NCBI GenBank assembly: GCA_030753265.1
Contig: JASMCQ010000092.1
Coordinates: 1 to 62,640, forward strand
Source of the DNA: Dehalococcoidia bacterium
GTDB lineage: Bacteria > Chloroflexota > Dehalococcoidia > UBA3495
Direction: 5' to 3'
DNA: 62,640 nt
Shown in pieces: positions 44,601 to 52,600 of the stretch; the stretch's first letter is position 1, and every line of letters begins with the position of its first letter. The translations under genes and the position numbers were made by a program. A model generated the notes under the pieces. It saw only the letters and a program-made list of their open reading frames with translations, searched no databases and was not told where the DNA came from.

Positions 44601-45236
44601 GCCCGCCAGAAGGGTACCCATGGGCTCGATGGTCCCCTGCACCGCCACGGGAATCGTTCTGCCCAGCTCAGCGAAGGCCTGGTCGATGCCCTCCAGCCCT
44701 GCCTTGACGTTGAGGGTGTCCTGGCTGGTCTCCAGGATCAGGACATCCACGCCGCCCTCTGTCAGCCCGGCCGCCTGTTGACGGTAATCCTCGGCAAGCT
44801 CGTCGAAGGTGATGCCGCCGGTCACGGAGATGGACTTGGTGGTCGGCCCCATGGACCCGGCCACGAACCGGGGCTTATCGGCGGTGCTGGCCGCATCGGC
44901 CAAACGCCGGGCCAGTTGGGCTGCCTCCCGGTTGATGCGGCGGGCCTCGTGGGCCAGGCCATACTCGGCCAGGACCACGGCGGTAGCTCCGAAGGTATTG
45001 GTCTCCAGGATGTCGGCCCCGGCGTCCAGAAACTCCTGGTGAATCTCCGCTATGACATCGGGCCGGGTGATCACCAGGTACTCGTTACAGCTTTCGAATT
45101 CCGTGCCGCCGAAATCGTCCGGGCCCAGGCTGCGGTCTTGGATCGACGTTCCCATGGCGCCGTCCATAACCAGAATCCGTTTCCGGAGTGAGGTTTTCAG
45201 GGCGTCGATTCGATTGTGATGGTCCATAAACTTCAT
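41682..45236 (-). CDS. metH: cobalamin-dependent methionine synthase
   Basis: This 1184-residue enzyme transfers a methyl group from methyl-THF via B12 to homocysteine. It is full length and has four modules. The homocysteine domain (about 8-325) has zinc cysteines C234 in GFNCATGP and C297/C298 in GGCCGTG. The pterin-binding domain (about 345-600) contains GERTNVLGSRRF. The B12 cap and binding domain (about 640-880) has the axial H733 in KGDVHDIGKN. The AdoMet activation domain (about 905-1180) has YPACPRLENQ. Near 1016-1030 the activation domain carries ALTPGPSPGGRGE, which is a translated copy of the family G intergenic repeat (42150-42189). MKF at 45236 or the ATG three codons on are both possible starts. 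No cobalamin or SAM riboswitch was recognised upstream. Confidence 0.96.
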   Translation of the reverse strand: MKFMDHHNRIDALKTSLRKRILVMDGAMGTSIQDRSLGPDDFGGTEFESCNEYLVITRPDVIAEIHQEFLDAGADILETNTFGATAVVLAEYGLAHEARRINREAAQLARRLADAASTADKPRFVAGSMGPTTKSISVTGGITFDELAEDYRQQAAGLTEGGVDVLILETSQDTLNVKAGLEGIDQAFAELGRTIPVAVQGTIEPMGTLLAGQDAEAFYTSLAHRDLLWTGFNCATGPEFMTDHIRTLAGLSRFPVSCVPNAGLPDEDGNYNETPEMLARSLGRFVDAGWVNVLGGCCGTGTEHIRLLSQLAAGKRIREPAGNRETRLSGIEALVVDQDARPLLVGERTNVLGSRRFRRLIAQGATEEAAEVGRRQVRNGAHVLDVCLQDPDRDEAADMIAFLDLLTKKIKVPVMIDSTDERVIEEALKRLQGKSVINSINLEDGEARFQAVVPLARRYGAALVVGCIDEDREQAQAITRQRKLDIAVRSFGLLTERYGVLAEDIIFDPLVFPAGTGDRSYIGSALETVEGVRLIKEALPECKTILGVSNVSFGLPPAGREVLNSVFLYHCVQAGLDMAIVNPELLKRYPVIPEEERELSEDLIWNQGEDPLAAFVAHFRDKAPKATNEERRDLPLDQRLALAIVEGTKEGLAQDLEEALGDRGPLEIINGPLMAGMTEVGRQFNDNQLIVAEVLQSAESMKFAVSHLEPHMERAESAARGKVVLATVKGDVHDIGKNLVDIILSNNGYRVINLGIKVLPQELIDAYQEHRPDMIGLSGLLVKSAQMMVETVRDFRQAGVVCPLLVGGAALSNRFTRLRIAPEHGDLVAYAPDAMSGLSLANTIQEADERQKLAAALDAETSALLKEGRLARSRDESGALPAAPPARVRHDFPVPNPPDLRLHVLRDFDLEQIFPYINPQMLYGRHLGFKGRFADALAAGDPAAQELRDAVRGVEEIVLASSDIGATGVFKFFPCQADEQRLLLYGPDGRTILGSFYFGRQSQREGLCLTDYVLPKALTPGPSPGGRGETLEMDYVAMFVTSIGPGVLELSERLKGEGRFLDSHILQALALECAEGFAELLHQQIRQMWGFGDPAGTPHRDLFRTQYRGRRYSFGYPACPRLENQETLFRLLDVTANTGVELTEGFMMDPEASVSALVFHHHDAKYFNLTPDDIDRLEREIASR
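42150..42189. repeat. family G repeat inserted in frame in metH
   Basis: On the minus strand the sequence GCCCTCACCCCCGGCCCCTC continues to GGGGGGAGAGGGGA. It agrees with the intergenic copy at 32226-32263 at nearly every position. It sits between the DYVLPK and MDYVAMF segments of the activation domain, where other MetH proteins have a short loop. Confidence 0.85.
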
Positions 45237-45405
45237 TTCCCAACGGTATTTATGCTATCCCATTGTAACACCAGCAGGCGCCGAGAATGGGCGCCGCCCA
45301 GACGGAAAAGCCGCGACCAGGCAACCACCCCAGGCCTAGGCCGGATGGCCTGGGTAGCCCCTGAAAGCGTTTGCATCTCCCAGCCGGCTTGGACATCTAA
45401 CCCTT
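45237..45405. other. metH upstream region
   Basis: On the minus strand TACAAT (45263-45268) is a possible -10 for metH, about 27 bases from the ATG. Further upstream a perfect 8-bp inverted repeat CCCAGGCC / GGCCTGGG (45329-45336 and 45347-45354) could form a hairpin. Its role is unknown. Confidence 0.35.
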
Positions 45406-46082
45406 GGTTTTGGCGGCTGGGTCACCTATTGCGTGGGCAATGCCGCGTTGGACGGTGCGGTCCAGCTCAAAGAGGCCATCCTCGCCACGGCGTCCTAGAT
45501 GCTGGAGAGACCCCCGGAGGCGCTCGAGCTGAAGGATGGACGGGTGGCCCTATCGACAGGCCCCGGCGCCCCCCCGGTTACGGTCTCCCCGACCCAGGTG
45601 GCCCAGGCCAGGCGTTCGGCGAGCCTCCCCCTTAGCTTTGACGGAATCTTCGACGCCACCCCGCTGATCCACGAGCTGGAGACCGGAGAGCCCAATCCCT
45701 TCCCGGTGTACGTCTCCGCCACCCATCTGGCGGAGGTGGAGGTGGATATCGAGCGGGGGCTCGTGCGGGTGATCCGGATAGTTGCCGCCCACGACGTCGG
45801 AAAGGCCGTCCTTCCTCTGGGGCCGAAGGGCCGATAGAAGGGGCGATCGCCATGGAGCAAGGGTTCGCCCTCAAAGAGGAGTTCCGTCCGGGCGAGACGA
45901 TAGGCTTCAAACAGTACCGCATCATCACCGCACGGGAGGTCCCCGAGGTGGTAATAAAGCTGGTGGAGTTGGTGGACCCCACGGCGGGACTCGGAGCCAC
46001 GGGGGTCCGCGTACACGATCTCCCCGCTACGCCGCCTCGCCTGCAGGCCTTACTAGCTTCCCAAAGCATTCCGCTTTCTTGA
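45406..46082 (+). pseudogene. remnant of a xanthine-dehydrogenase / CO-dehydrogenase family large (molybdopterin) subunit
   Basis: Starting at 45406 the frame reads GFGGWVTYCVGNAALDGAV and QLKEAILATAS, then TAG (45496-45498), then MLERPPEALELKDGRVAL in the same frame; relatives have Glu where the TAG is. It continues through FDATPLIHELETGEPNPFP, YVSATHLAEVEVDIERG and VRIVAAHDVGKAV. After a frameshift near 45815-45835 it resumes with EGPIEGAIAMEQGF, then EVPEVVIKLVELVDPTAGLGATG, and breaks up. This is the C-terminal third of a molybdenum hydroxylase large subunit (usually about 750-800 residues). The N-terminal part and the other subunits are absent. At least one nonsense and one frameshift mutation show it is dead. 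Confidence 0.8.
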
Positions 46083-46092
46083 AGGGGTCCAG

Positions 46093-46122
46093 GGGGAACT
46101 TCTATTGCGGAAGAAGTTCCCC
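46093..46122. terminator. hairpin, family H repeat (possible terminator of the aminopeptidase gene)
   Basis: GGGGAACTTCT and AGAAGTTCCCC form an 11-bp perfect stem with an 8-base loop, 33 bases past the aminopeptidase stop. The wider element (about 46079-46138) is a relative of the hairpin at 53845-53880, including an adjoining GACCCC-CTT-AAG stretch on one side. Confidence 0.6.
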
Positions 46123-46154
46123 TTGGGCTTCCCCAGACGCTAACCCGCGCTCAC

Positions 46155-48758
46155 TTACCGCCCCAGCCACACACCCACCGCCTCCCGGTTTCGCTCCAGC
46201 CACTTGATGTTCAGCCGTATTCGCTCCAGGGCCTGCCGGATGGTGCGCTCGGCGGCCGGGGTTGGATGCTCGGCGAAGAAGGTTTCCACGTCGGCCAGCT
46301 TCCCGGAACTGGCGAAGTTACCGCAGATGGAGACCAACCGCATCAGGCCGAAGCCGCCACTGCCGTAGCGCCGGTCGAACTCGGGCCAGTTGTCTTTGAC
46401 GAACTCCCAGGCCAGGTCCCGGCCCTGCCGGTTGGCGCCGACTCCGGTCACGACGAAGATGGCGTCCTGGGAGCGCACGTCAGAGGTCAGCGCGCGTTTC
46501 AGGGTCTCCAGCAACAGCTCCTGATCGCTGAACCGGGTGACGGCCATCAGCAGCCGCATCTTCTCCTCCTGGAGGGTGGCCTCCTTCTCCAGCTTCCAGA
46601 GTTGGTCATAGGTGGTACGGTCACCGGTCTGCCCGGCCAGGCTGAAGACCGCGCCCCTGATATCGGGATGCACGTTGCCCGGGTCGGTCAAGAACCGGGC
46701 GAAACGGTCCCTGGCCTGGCTCAGCACTTCGGTATCCTCGTAGCTGCCCGCCTGGCTCAACACGGTGCTGCGCAACAGGGCGTCCAGGTGCCCTTCGCCG
46801 GGCCGGGCATCCCATCCCGCCCGCTCGACCGCCGGACGGAAGATGGCCCGGGCGAAGGCCACGAAGGCGTCATGGCTCGGGTCGTCGGCCAGGAGCCCAT
46901 CGATGTCCCGCAGGTTGCTGGAGAGGTCTCCCCACACCGAGGCGTCCACCTCGCTTCCGTAGGCTTGGGCCAGGGATAGGAACTGGGTCACGGGCAGCAG
47001 CCCCGCCCGGGAGAGGGAGTAGGCGTCATTCTGGACCCCCAGCCGGTCGGGCGCCGGAAGCTCCAGAGACCTGATGGCGGGGACCAGCCGTTCCCAGTCC
47101 TCGGTTTGATAGTTCACCCGGAAGAAGCCGGTCTGATCAGGGTTGACCTTGAACCAACGGCCCGCTTCTCCCTTTTCTTTGGTCAAGCCCGGCAGGGGCA
47201 GCCGCGCCTGCCGGCTGTCCATCAAGAGGGAAGCCGGTTCAGCGGCGCCGGTGTAGCTGACTCTGACGGGCACTCGCCAAATTTCGGAATCCGGGGCGGC
47301 CCCCTCCACCAGGCGATCGTAGACGAAGCGCTCTTGAGACAGCACCAACTCCAGGTGGTCCGGCGCCTCCTGGGTTTCCACCCGAAGCACCGGGTACCCC
47401 ATCTGCCTGGTCCAGGAGTCCATGATGGAGGTCACGGGCTGCCCCGAAGCCACTTCCAACGCCGACCACAGGTCTCTGGTCCGGGCGTTCCCGTACTGAT
47501 GAGCAGAGAGGTACCGTTGGAGGCCCTGCTGGAACGTATCCGGACCCAGAAACTGCTCCAGCATCCGGATGACCGACGCCCCTTTGGAGTAGCTGATGGC
47601 GTCAAAAAGCTGGCTGACCTCCGCCGGGTTTTTGACCTCCTGCTCGATGGGGTGGGAGTTCTTCAGGCCGTCGAGGCTCAGGGCCCGGTTGGTGTCCATG
47701 TTCACGAACTGGGTCCACATCTCCCACTCGGGATACAGCCAGTCCACCGCCTTGTTTCCCATCCAGGAAGCGAAGCTCTCGTTGAGCCACAGGTCGTCCC
47801 ACCACTCCATGGTGACCAGGTCGCCAAACCACATGTGGGCCATTTCGTGGGCTATTACTTCGGCCACCCGCTGCCGGGTCCCGGCTGAAGAGTTGACGGG
47901 GTCCACCAGCAGAGCGATCTCCCGGTAGGTGATGGCTCCCCAGTTCTCCATGGCTCCAGCGGCGAAGTCGGGGATGGCGATGTGGTCCAGCTTCTCCAGA
48001 GGGAAGGGAATCCCGAAATAGTCGTTGAAGAAGGACAGGAGCCGCACCGAGGTATCCAGGGCGAACTGTCCTTGCTCTTCCTTGCCCCTGGTGGTCCACA
48101 CGCCGACCCTGGTGGTGCCGGTAGCCTGCTGCTCGATGTGAGTCAGGTCCCCAACCACGAAGGCCAGCAGATAGGTTGACATAACCGGTGTTTCGGCGAA
48201 GTGGAGGGACTTGAGGCCCGGTCCCGCCGGGGACTCATCCGTCACGGCCGTGTTGGAAATGGCCACTAGGCCGGAGGGGATGACCAGCGTGACCTCGAAT
48301 TTGGCCTTTCGGGCCGGTTCGTCCCAGCAGGGGAAGGCCCGGCGGGCGTCGGTCGCCTCAAATTGGGTGGCCGCCAGGTATCGTTGCTCTCCGCCGGAGT
48401 CGGTGTATTCGCTCCGGTAGAAGCCGTGGAGCTTGTCGTTCAGCTCTCCGGCAAACTTGATATCCAACGTGGCCGGGCCGACGGCGATGGCCCCCCCGAA
48501 GTCCAGGGTGACGGTCTCCTGGGACTTGTCGAAGGTGATCTGCCGGGCGCTGGTGGCGGTCCCGTCTCGATTCAAGGTGGCCGCCTCGACCCGAAGCTCC
48601 ACCGCGTTCAACACGATCTCCGATGTGGGATCGACAATTTCAATGGAAATCCTCTCCTCGCCCTGGAAGGTGAACCGGTCCAGGTCGGGTTGAAGCTTGA
48701 TCCAATATTTCGTGGGGCGGACGGCCCCCGGTAAAATGGCTGCCTGTGACGCGGGCAT
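46155..48758 (-). CDS. M1-family zinc aminopeptidase
   Basis: This 867-residue metallopeptidase has the M1 signature: the exopeptidase motif GAMENWGAITYRE (about 268-280), the zinc site HEMAH (304-308) and the third ligand Glu in WLNESFASWMG, 18 residues after HEMAH ends. The N-terminal beta domain (about 1-200), thermolysin-like domain (200-440), small beta domain and large helical C-terminal domain (about 530-867) match the puromycin-sensitive/ERAP type, typically 850-900 residues. It removes N-terminal amino acids from peptides in the cytoplasm, as no signal peptide is seen. GGAGGAG lies upstream of the ATG. Confidence 0.96.
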   Translation of the reverse strand: MPASQAAILPGAVRPTKYWIKLQPDLDRFTFQGEERISIEIVDPTSEIVLNAVELRVEAATLNRDGTATSARQITFDKSQETVTLDFGGAIAVGPATLDIKFAGELNDKLHGFYRSEYTDSGGEQRYLAATQFEATDARRAFPCWDEPARKAKFEVTLVIPSGLVAISNTAVTDESPAGPGLKSLHFAETPVMSTYLLAFVVGDLTHIEQQATGTTRVGVWTTRGKEEQGQFALDTSVRLLSFFNDYFGIPFPLEKLDHIAIPDFAAGAMENWGAITYREIALLVDPVNSSAGTRQRVAEVIAHEMAHMWFGDLVTMEWWDDLWLNESFASWMGNKAVDWLYPEWEMWTQFVNMDTNRALSLDGLKNSHPIEQEVKNPAEVSQLFDAISYSKGASVIRMLEQFLGPDTFQQGLQRYLSAHQYGNARTRDLWSALEVASGQPVTSIMDSWTRQMGYPVLRVETQEAPDHLELVLSQERFVYDRLVEGAAPDSEIWRVPVRVSYTGAAEPASLLMDSRQARLPLPGLTKEKGEAGRWFKVNPDQTGFFRVNYQTEDWERLVPAIRSLELPAPDRLGVQNDAYSLSRAGLLPVTQFLSLAQAYGSEVDASVWGDLSSNLRDIDGLLADDPSHDAFVAFARAIFRPAVERAGWDARPGEGHLDALLRSTVLSQAGSYEDTEVLSQARDRFARFLTDPGNVHPDIRGAVFSLAGQTGDRTTYDQLWKLEKEATLQEEKMRLLMAVTRFSDQELLLETLKRALTSDVRSQDAIFVVTGVGANRQGRDLAWEFVKDNWPEFDRRYGSGGFGLMRLVSICGNFASSGKLADVETFFAEHPTPAAERTIRQALERIRLNIKWLERNREAVGVWLGR

Positions 48759-48937
48759 GGTCTAGGCTCCTCCTGCAAGGAATAGGCGGGGGGTCCGGCG
48801 ACGGCGCGGATCGCGCGCTGAGCTTTTCGGCGAATTCGGTGTCTCGGCGGCGCGCTTGGGCATGGTCAGTTTAACATTATCACTGCTCTACGGTCTGCCC
48901 GCGGGCCGGCTCTCCCCGGAAGGGTCATCGTGAGTGC

Positions 48938-48943
48938 TATAAT
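48938..48943 (+). promoter_or_regulatory. predicted extended -10 promoter of leuCD
   Basis: TGC-TATAAT is a perfect extended -10 element about 106 bases before the leuC ATG. No -35 is seen, as expected for extended -10 promoters. The leader 48950-49048 can form a small GGAGA / TCTCC hairpin (48989-49008), but no leader peptide or T-box was recognised. Confidence 0.55.
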
Positions 48944-49048
48944 GTGACCCACCTCTTGGAGGGCCACAAAAACAGCCTCACCGAGGCCTGGGAGACGCTT
49001 TGCGCTCTCCGTGGTCCGGTGGCTAATTGTCAGGAGATACGATCCAAT

Positions 49049-50449
49049 ATGCCGCCCAAGACAATGTTCGAGAAGATCTGGGATGCCCACGTGGTGAACG
49101 AAGAGCCGGGGCAACCCACGCTGCTCTACATCGACCTGCACCTGGTCCACGAGGTGACCTCGGCCCAGGCCTTCGACGGCCTGAGGATGGCCGGGCGTCA
49201 GGTCCGTCGCACCGACTTGACCATCGCCACCGCCGACCATAACACCCCCACTTGGGACCTCTCGCAGCCGGTGACCGACGAGACCTCCATGAAGCAGTTG
49301 GACGCCCTTACCAGCAACTGCAAGGAATTCGGCATCACCCTGTACGACCGGTTCCACCCGCTGCAGGGTATCGTCCACGTCATCGGGCCGGACCTGGGCT
49401 ACACCCAGCCGGGCAAGACCGTCGTCTGCGGCGACAGCCACACCGCTACCCATGGGGCCCTCGGAGCCTTCGCCATGGGGATCGGCACGTCGGAGGTGGA
49501 GCATGTGCTGGCCACCCAAACCCTGCGCCAGTTCCAACCCAAGACCATGGAGGTCCGGGTTAATGGGCAACTGCCCATCGGGGTTGCCGCCAAGGACGTG
49601 ATCCTGGGGATAATCGGCCGGATCGGCGTCAACGGGGGCGTCGGCCACGCCATCGAGTACACCGGTGAAGCCATCCGCTCTCTGTCCATGGACGGCCGGA
49701 TGACGGTCTGCAACATGACCATCGAGGGGGGCGCGAGAACGGGTATGGTCGCCCCCGACGAGACTACATTCGAGTACTTGAAGGGCCGCCGGTTCGCACC
49801 CCAGGGTGACGCCTTCGAGGCCGCCGTGGAGAGTTGGCGAGCCCTACCCACCGACCCGGAGGCCGTCTACGACCGGGTGGTGGAGATCGACGCGTCCAGC
49901 CTGGAGCCCAACGTCACCTGGGGCATCAATCCTGGCATGGTCCTACCCGTGACCGGGCGAGTGCCCGACCCGGCCTCTTTCACCGATCCCAACGAACGGG
50001 AGGTAGCCGAGCGGGCCCTGCGGTACATGGACCTGGAGCCGGACACCCCGATTCAGGACATCAAGATCGACCGGGTATTCATCGGCGCCTGCACCAACTC
50101 CCGGCTGGAAGACCTGCGCGCCGCCGCCCAGGTGGTCAAGGGCCGCAAGGTTCACGACACCGTCTACGCCATGGTGGTGCCCGGTTCGGCGTTGATCAAG
50201 TCCCAGGCTGAAGCGGAGGGTTTGGACCGGATATTCAAGGATGCCGGCTTCGACTGGCGCGTTGCGGGGTGCTCCATGTGCCTGGGGATGAACCCGGACA
50301 TCCTGGAGCCGGGACAGCGGTGCGCCGCGACCTCCAACCGGAACTTTGAGAACCGTCAGGGCAAGGGAGGCCGCACCCACCTGGTGAGCCCGGCCATGGC
50401 GGCCGCGGCGGGCATTGCGGGCCACTTCGTCGACATCCGGGAGTGGTAG
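49049..50449 (+). CDS. leuC: 3-isopropylmalate dehydratase large subunit
   Basis: This 466-residue aconitase-superfamily protein isomerises 2- to 3-isopropylmalate in leucine synthesis, together with LeuD. Fe-S cluster cysteines are C348 in GACTNSR and C408/C411 in [33 protein letters not shown] and the early [10 protein letters not shown] are characteristic. Members of this group can also be homoaconitase or 2,3-dimethylmalate dehydratase, but length and context favour LeuC. The ATG at 49049 is chosen because AGGAGA lies 11 bases upstream and LeuC proteins begin near MFEKIW. A GTG start at 48944 would coincide with the promoter. leuD follows after 14 bases. Confidence 0.96.
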   Translation: MPPKTMFEKIWDAHVVNEEPGQPTLLYIDLHLVHEVTSAQAFDGLRMAGRQVRRTDLTIATADHNTPTWDLSQPVTDETSMKQLDALTSNCKEFGITLYDRFHPLQGIVHVIGPDLGYTQPGKTVVCGDSHTATHGALGAFAMGIGTSEVEHVLATQTLRQFQPKTMEVRVNGQLPIGVAAKDVILGIIGRIGVNGGVGHAIEYTGEAIRSLSMDGRMTVCNMTIEGGARTGMVAPDETTFEYLKGRRFAPQGDAFEAAVESWRALPTDPEAVYDRVVEIDASSLEPNVTWGINPGMVLPVTGRVPDPASFTDPNEREVAERALRYMDLEPDTPIQDIKIDRVFIGACTNSRLEDLRAAAQVVKGRKVHDTVYAMVVPGSALIKSQAEAEGLDRIFKDAGFDWRVAGCSMCLGMNPDILEPGQRCAATSNRNFENRQGKGGRTHLVSPAMAAAAGIAGHFVDIREW

Positions 50450-50463
50450 GAGGCGGCAGACAT

Positions 50464-51057
50464 ATGGAACCATTTATCAAATTGAACGGCATCGCGGCGC
50501 CCCTGGACCGGGTGAACGTGGACACGGACCAGATTATCCCCGCCGTGTACCTGAAAAGCATCTCACGCACCGGCTTCGGTGATGCGCTCTTCTCCCCGTG
50601 GCGCTATAACCCCGACGGCAGCCCCAACCCGGACTTCGTGCTGAACGTCCCCGCCTACCGGGACGCGTCCATTCTGGTCGCGGGGAACAACTTCGGCTGC
50701 GGCTCCTCCAGGGAGCATGCGCCATGGGCACTCAACGACTATGGGATCCGCTGCGTCATCGCCCCCAGCTTCGCCGACATCTTCTACAACAACTGCTTCC
50801 AGAACGGCCTGCTGCCGATGCGGCTGCCCGAGGCGACGGTGCGGCAGATCATGGACCACGCAACGAGCAACCCCGGCTCCCGGCTCAACGTGGACCTGGA
50901 AGCCCAACGGGTCTGGTCTGACGATGAGGAAATCTCAGTGACCTTTGAGATCGACGCCGCCCGCCGCCACGCCCTGCTCAACGGCCTGGACGACATCGGC
51001 TTGACCCTGCAGGTCGAGGACCGGATCGCGGCCTACGAGGCCGCCCGAGGGCCGTAA
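50464..51057 (+). CDS. leuD: 3-isopropylmalate dehydratase small subunit
   Basis: This 197-residue swivelling domain subunit pairs with Leu[24 protein letters not shown] at the start and [15 protein letters not shown] in the middle are diagnostic of LeuD, and the length matches. The ATG at 50464 has AGGAGG 9 bases upstream, so it is preferred over an in-frame GTG at 50443. It is co-transcribed with leuC. A repeat-bounded element starts 4 bases after the stop codon. Confidence 0.96.
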   Translation: MEPFIKLNGIAAPLDRVNVDTDQIIPAVYLKSISRTGFGDALFSPWRYNPDGSPNPDFVLNVPAYRDASILVAGNNFGCGSSREHAPWALNDYGIRCVIAPSFADIFYNNCFQNGLLPMRLPEATVRQIMDHATSNPGSRLNVDLEAQRVWSDDEEISVTFEIDAARRHALLNGLDDIGLTLQVEDRIAAYEAARGP

Positions 51058-51060
51058 GGA

Positions 51061-51248
51061 GTCAGCGGTCAGCTACTGACCGGGCATCGCTTTTTGAAAT
51101 TAGACTTGGCAAACCTGGGACGAGGAAATCCCCCTGTATCCCCCTTTACAAAGTGGGAAGAAGGGGGATTTCGTTTGTCGCAAATGCCTTGAATTGAGTT
51201 TGGCGATCAGTGCGAGGATCAGCAAATGGCTGATAGCTGACTGCTGAC
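51061..51248. repeat. 188-bp MITE-like element with inverted heptamer ends
   Basis: GTCAGCGGTCAGCTA (51061-51075) and TAGCTGACTGCTGAC (51234-51248) are inverted copies with one mismatch. A family E palindrome (51125-51172, arms AAATCCCCC and GGGGGATTT) lies nested inside. It fills the gap between the convergent leuD and CoA-transferase genes and contains no gene. Confidence 0.75.
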
Positions 51249-51251
51249 GCC

Positions 51252-52598
51252 TTATTCAGGATACGCCCTCGCCACTTGCTCATGGAAGTCGGCGTCGTAG
51301 CGGAGCAACCGGCCTTGGCGCACCTGCTCGTCCATCGGAGGACGATTCACCGGCCGAGGCTTGGTCGGCGCGTAGCCAATCACCCCCTTGGCCTCCAGGG
51401 CTGACATCTCCTCTTCGGTCCGGCCCAGGAGCCCGGAGAGTACCCGCCCGTTGTCCTCACCCATCGTCGGCGCCGCCACGGGCTTGACCGCCGGGGTGCC
51501 GAGGAGTTTCCAGGGGCGGCTGCCGTAGGGAAGGGGCGGGATCCCGGTGGCGGGATGATGAGACACGACTTCGAAAAATTTCCGCTCCATGAGATGCGGG
51601 TCGAACAGCAAGTCATGACTGTCCAGAACGGCCCCGGCCGGTACTCCTGCCGCCTGGAGCGCCTGCATCAGCTCATGGGCATCCCGGTCCCTGGTGGCTT
51701 CCCCGACGAGCCGGTCCACCTCGCCCCGGTTGCGCCACCGGGACAGCCCTTCTTTGAACCGGCTGTCCTGCCCCAATCCCGGCTGTCCCAGCACCTCGCA
51801 CAGGGCCAGCCACCGTTCGTCGTCGGCAACTGCGATCACAATCCACCGGTCGTCGCCCCGGCAGGGGTAGCAGCCGTGTGGAGCCATCGCCGGGTGTCCG
51901 TTGCCCATCCGGGACTCGGTGCGGCCGTTGACGGCGAAGTCCATCAACGCCTCGGGCAGGGTCGAGCTGGCGATTTGAGTATGTGAAATGTCGAGGAACT
52001 GGCCCTGGCCGGTGCGCAACCGGTGGACCAGGGCCGCCATCACCGCGAAGACGGTATGCTCGGCCGCGGTGAAATCGGTGTGGGGTATCTCGGCCCGGAC
52101 CGGGGGGCCGTCCACGTAGCCGGTCATGTGGGCCAGCCCGGAGGCGGCCTCGGTGGCCGGCCCCGTGGCCCCGAAACCGGACCAGGGACCGGTGTAACCG
52201 TAGCCGGTGGAGGATATCATGATGATGTCGGGCTTGATCTGCCGCAGGTCGTCGTACTCCAGCCCGAAGTTCTTTATGACCCGGGGGGTGAAGTTCTCGG
52301 CGAAAATGTCGGACACGGCGATCAGCTCTTTCAGGATGGAGAGGCCTTCCGCCTGGTTGAGGTCCAGGGTGACGCCCAGCTTGTTCCGGTTTTGCTCGTA
52401 AAAATTGGCGCCCCGGTTCCAAAACTCGCCGCTGTTGTCGTTCCGGTAGACGGCGTCGCTTCGATAGGTATCGGAGCGGTGGCACGATTCCAGGCGGATG
52501 ACCTCCGCTCCCATATCGGCCAGCATCTTCATCGCCCAGGGAATGGCGATGAGTTGCCCCATTTCCACCACACGGATTCCGTTCAAAGGTGCGGACAT
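51252..52598 (-). CDS. CaiB/BaiF (class III) CoA-transferase, catalytic-Asp type
   Basis: This 448-residue CoA-transferase starts GIRVVEMGQLIAIPWAMKMLADMGA and shows ENFTPRVIKNFGLEYDDL, STGYGYTGPWSGFGA and the late GEDNGRVLSGLLGRTEEEM. The nucleophile D175 is in IPHTDFTAAEHT. It is preceded by a Gln-type paralogue with only two bases between the genes (ATG at 52598, stop of the other at 52601), so translation is coupled. Its ribosome site GGAGGTGATC lies inside the end of the upstream gene and matches the 3' end of 16S rRNA over ten bases. The substrate is unknown. Confidence 0.94.
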   Translation of the reverse strand: MSAPLNGIRVVEMGQLIAIPWAMKMLADMGAEVIRLESCHRSDTYRSDAVYRNDNSGEFWNRGANFYEQNRNKLGVTLDLNQAEGLSILKELIAVSDIFAENFTPRVIKNFGLEYDDLRQIKPDIIMISSTGYGYTGPWSGFGATGPATEAASGLAHMTGYVDGPPVRAEIPHTDFTAAEHTVFAVMAALVHRLRTGQGQFLDISHTQIASSTLPEALMDFAVNGRTESRMGNGHPAMAPHGCYPCRGDDRWIVIAVADDERWLALCEVLGQPGLGQDSRFKEGLSRWRNRGEVDRLVGEATRDRDAHELMQALQAAGVPAGAVLDSHDLLFDPHLMERKFFEVVSHHPATGIPPLPYGSRPWKLLGTPAVKPVAAPTMGEDNGRVLSGLLGRTEEEMSALEAKGVIGYAPTKPRPVNRPPMDEQVRQGRLLRYDADFHEQVARAYPE

Positions 52599-52600
52599 GG

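Noticed and set aside
45237..45405. Cobalamin riboswitch upstream of metH
   Set aside because: No B12-box-like sequence was found; only a simple inverted repeat is present.
48944..49048. leuC leader peptide with several Leu codons (attenuator)
   Set aside because: The frame has no stop before leuC, and no terminator/antiterminator pair is visible.
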